Shown here: piece by piece, positions 62,104 to 64,000 of the stretch | Numbering within the stretch: the first letter of the stretch is position 1 | How the letters are laid out: every line of letters starts with the position of its first letter | Origin: Roseivirga spongicola | GTDB lineage: Bacteria > Bacteroidota > Bacteroidia > Cytophagales > Cyclobacteriaceae | DNA length: 64,000 bases | NCBI RefSeq assembly: GCF_001592965.1 | Contig: NZ_LRPC01000001.1 | Location: forward strand, 248,001 to 312,000 | Direction: 5' to 3' | Notes under the pieces: generated by a model | What the model saw: only the letters and a program-made list of their open reading frames with translations | Databases searched by the model: none | Told to the model about the DNA's origin: nothing | Position numbers and translations under genes: made by a program

Positions 62104-62457
62104 CTATGAGTAAACACCAAAAGACTCTAAAACTTCTTCGATATCATCAGAAAAGTCGAAGAAAGAGAGATAAGCATCAAACCCTCTATTTAAGATTTGA
62201 TCTTTCATTTGCGGTACCATAAACGTGTGCATTCCTACTATTTTGACACCTGGGAATTGGGTTCTCAGCTTGGTCAAAATATCTGACTCCTCGTTTGTAA
62301 GGTCTGTTAGGTTAACAAAGACCACAGCACTAGAATGGCCAGTCATAAAATCTGGCGCAAGGAAGCTACGTGGAGAAACAAGCCTCGCATTTGGCATGAA
62401 AATTTTCAATGCCTCTAGAAGAGTATCATTAAGTGGCGTTTGCTTACCAATAAGCAT
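62104..62457 (-). CDS. receiver-like protein without phosphorylation site
   Basis: Protein of 117 aa with the alternating strand/helix pattern of a CheY-like receiver (ALKIFMPNARLVS, SAVVFVNLTDL, GVKIVGMHTF, GFDAYLSFFDF, DIEEVLESF). The expected phospho-acceptor Asp is Asn49, the conserved Thr/Ser site is His77-Thr78, and the conserved Lys is replaced by Ser98. The N-terminal acidic pair is absent. This fits a pseudo-receiver, not an active response regulator. It lies on the same strand downstream of a NarL-type pair and has its own TAATTTTG box at 62472-62479. Confidence 0.7.
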   Translation of the reverse strand: MLIGKQTPLNDTLLEALKIFMPNARLVSPRSFLAPDFMTGHSSAVVFVNLTDLTNEESDILTKLRTQFPGVKIVGMHTFMVPQMKDQILNRGFDAYLSFFDFSDDIEEVLESFGVYS

Positions 62458-62471
62458 TACGAAGCTTTTAA

Positions 62472-62479
62472 CAAAATTA
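62472..62479 (-). promoter_or_regulatory. candidate -7 box of receiver-like gene
   Basis: The minus strand reads TAATTTTG (TAnnTTTG) 14 nt from the ATG, within the 90-nt gap behind the response-regulator gene. Confidence 0.4.
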
Positions 62480-62547
62480 CAAAATTGAGCCTCTCGAAAG
62501 ACTCGGTGATTTACCTAGTTCAATCGAGTAGGTAAAATACCTATTTC

Positions 62548-63207
62548 CTATATATCATCAAAAAGCTGTCTGTCAACAGCATAAATTACGAGACCAGCTA
62601 CATTTTTACTTCCCGTCTTATCAAGAAGATTCCTCTTGTGTGCGTCTACAGTTCTTACGGAAATGAACAACTCATCTGCTATTTCTTGGTTCGAATATTC
62701 CTTCAGAATTAACCTCAAAACTTCCTTCTCTCTATCCGTCAGGGGCATTTCCATGGCCACATTACTGCTAGATTTGGTCTTAACCTTTCTAATGTTATTC
62801 ATGATAATGCTTGTAACTTCTGGGCTATAATAAGTACCTCCCATCATTACATTTTGAATAGCGAGTTTCACTTCACTTTCACCACAATTCTTTAGCAAGT
62901 AGCCCATTGCCCCTTCTGCCAACATTTGTTTAATATGCTGACTCTCCCCCATCATAGTAAGTGCAATCAGTTTAATATCAGGAAATTTAGACTTTAACTC
63001 TTTGGCCAACTCCAAACCATCCATCTCTGGCATGTTCAAATCGCTAAGTACTAAATCTACTTCCAAAGACTCGAGCTGCTCTAGGCAGTCTATACCATTT
63101 TCTGCTTCACCTACAATTTTGTAGCTCTCGTCTTCTGCTAAGTAAGTTTTAATACCCTCTCTGATCATTTTATGATCATCGACTAACATGATTCTTACAG
63201 TATCCAT
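62548..63207 (-). CDS. NarL/LuxR-type response regulator
   Basis: Protein of 219 aa. The receiver (1-120) is complete: Asp10-Asp11, phospho-acceptor Asp56 (LSDLNMPEMDG), Thr84 and Lys106 (GYLLKN). The C-terminal LuxR helix-turn-helix (about 155-215) carries LTDREKEVLRLILKEYSNQEIADELFISVRTVDAHKRNLLDKTG. It starts 2 nt after the kinase stop, so kinase and regulator form one operon. Target genes unknown. Confidence 0.95.
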   Translation of the reverse strand: MDTVRIMLVDDHKMIREGIKTYLAEDESYKIVGEAENGIDCLEQLESLEVDLVLSDLNMPEMDGLELAKELKSKFPDIKLIALTMMGESQHIKQMLAEGAMGYLLKNCGESEVKLAIQNVMMGGTYYSPEVTSIIMNNIRKVKTKSSSNVAMEMPLTDREKEVLRLILKEYSNQEIADELFISVRTVDAHKRNLLDKTGSKNVAGLVIYAVDRQLFDDI

Positions 63208-63209
63208 TT

Positions 63210-64000
63210 TTAAACTTCGGTTAATATATCCTTTGAAATCTGTACGACTATAAATGTTCCCTTTCCCGGAGCGCTTTCTATTTCTAAAACTCCTGAAATA
63301 GCATCGATTCGGTTTTGCATACTCCTCAATCCGAACCCAATATCAGAAGATTTTGCTTCTTCTACATCAAAACCACTACCATCATCTTCTACAGTGAGCA
63401 TCAAAATATCGTTATAATCTCTCAATTGTACATTTACCTCATTGGCGTTTGCATACTTAATAACGTTATTCAGCGCCTCTTGCAGAATTCTATAGAGAGT
63501 AACCTCAATATTCTTGTCAATGTTACTTTCATCTGCCAAGTTATGGTTAAAGTGAAAGATAGTACCATCAACAGAGTTATTAAATTCCATAATAAGGCTC
63601 TTGCAAGCACTTATAAAGCCGAAATCTACAATGGCTTTGGGCATAAGAGTATGGGCAACGCCTCTACTTTCTGCTATAGCTTGCTGCAAATATGACCATC
63701 CTTGTTCAAATTTCTTCTGACTTCTGTCACTCAATTTAGAAATCTCTCTATGAATGAACTCCAAATTTAAAGCCGATATGGTCAGGGTTTGCTGTAAACC
63801 ATCATGGATTTCTCTAGAAATTCTGCGTCTTTCGTTGTCTTCTGTCTGCAGAATAGCCTCTAACTTATCCTTGGTTTTCTTTTTCTCTTTAGAAATATCT
63901 GAAATGGTACCAACAAATCGCAAAGCATCACCCGACTCCGACTTAACTACTTTTCCTCTCATTAACACCCAAAGCCAAGAGCCATCGAACATTTTCATCC
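63210..64000 (-). CDS. PAS/HisKA_3 sensor histidine kinase, N-terminus outside window
   Basis: The reading frame is open to the window edge; an internal ATG at 63998 is not taken as the start. Seen from the left of the protein: end of a PAS/PAC domain (LWVLMRGKVVKSESGDALRFVGTISDISK), a HisKA_3 dimerisation helix with phospho-His in RREIHDGLQQTL-type motif (ISREIHDGLQQTL), then HATPase_c with NNVIKYANANEVNV, EDDGSGFD and GFGLRSMQNRI. It is the cognate kinase of the NarL-type regulator directly downstream. At least one PAS domain lies beyond the window. Confidence 0.94.
   Translation of the reverse strand, partial: MKMFDGSWLWVLMRGKVVKSESGDALRFVGTISDISKEKKKTKDKLEAILQTEDNERRRISREIHDGLQQTLTISALNLEFIHREISKLSDRSQKKFEQGWSYLQQAIAESRGVAHTLMPKAIVDFGFISACKSLIMEFNNSVDGTIFHFNHNLADESNIDKNIEVTLYRILQEALNNVIKYANANEVNVQLRDYNDILMLTVEDDGSGFDVEEAKSSDIGFGLRSMQNRIDAISGVLEIESAPGKGTFIVVQISKDILTEV

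Noticed and set aside
1-64000. tRNA, rRNA, CRISPR, IS element, integron, riboswitch or toxin-antitoxin system
   Set aside because: I looked in all gaps and found no cloverleaf, spaced repeats, transposase, integrase or known aptamer pattern; small structured RNAs could be missed by eye.

Overview
The window is about 40% GC, densely coded and free of phage, plasmid, IS, CRISPR, rRNA or tRNA genes. It is chromosomal DNA of a Bacteroidota bacterium, most likely a marine-type member of the Cytophagales (a Roseivirga/Fulvivirga-like genus is my guess, not proven). The reasons are: a TonB receptor with an N-terminal carboxypeptidase-regulatory domain, a DUF4270 lipoprotein, an archaeal-type PcrB/GGGP synthase, a ribosomal protein S16 with a long Ala/Glu tail, near absence of Shine-Dalgarno sequences, and about a dozen start-proximal TAnnTTTG boxes, the -7 element of the Bacteroidota primary sigma factor.

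Layout. 1-3478 (+): three consecutive genes of trans-4-hydroxy-L-proline breakdown (semialdehyde dehydrogenase, cut by the window edge; 4-hydroxyproline 2-epimerase; FAD D-hydroxyproline dehydrogenase). 3755-5218 (+): CrtD-like carotenoid desaturase. 5207-16932 (-): MltF-like lytic transglycosylase, an alpha/beta hydrolase plus a tripartite RND efflux operon, and a TonB receptor/lipoprotein pair. 17317-20446 (+): M14 carboxypeptidase-like protein and an unknown helical protein. 20443-26611 (-): an overlapping trio (AlaDH/saccharopine-DH-like, deoC, acylphosphatase), then a translationally coupled GH63 glycosidase, sodium symporter and glycerate kinase, which I read as a glucosyl/mannosylglycerate utilisation operon. 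26612-29504: a repeat-rich stretch holding a RibD-C/DHFR-like protein, a GyrI-like protein and a WYL regulator.

29505-37115: an isoprenylcysteine-methyltransferase-like membrane protein, gltX, ridA, a 3-hydroxyacyl-CoA-dehydrogenase-like protein, glmS, a DUF4270 lipoprotein and a half-length GT5 protein. 37252-42887 (+): panC, panD, a flippase-like membrane protein, rfaE2, a YugP-type metalloprotease, acyl-CoA dehydrogenase and an AraC-type regulator. 42873-48985: pcrB, a holin-X-like pair, two divergently transcribed phosphate-transporter-like genes (Na/Pi type and a remote PiT-like one), an M20 amidohydrolase and a SPOR-like lipoprotein. 48939-55470 (-): secA, dapF and the classical rpsP-rimM-trmD-rplS group. 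55725-61469 (+): the complete 2-oxoglutarate dehydrogenase operon sucA-sucB-lpd. 61485-64000 (-): a small lipoprotein, a receiver-like protein without a phosphorylation site, and a NarL/LuxR-type two-component pair whose kinase runs off the window.

The hydroxyproline genes make 2-oxoglutarate, which feeds the sucA-sucB-lpd complex in the same window. No dramatic new defence or mobile system is visible. The most interesting points are the predicted glycerate-glycoside operon, the divergent phosphate-transporter pair with a PiT-like protein and a non-PhoU tail, the pseudo-receiver beside a two-component system, Rho-independent terminators that lie inside the 3' coding ends of convergent neighbours, and degenerate enzyme homologues (half-length GT5, HAD-like protein without a dinucleotide motif).
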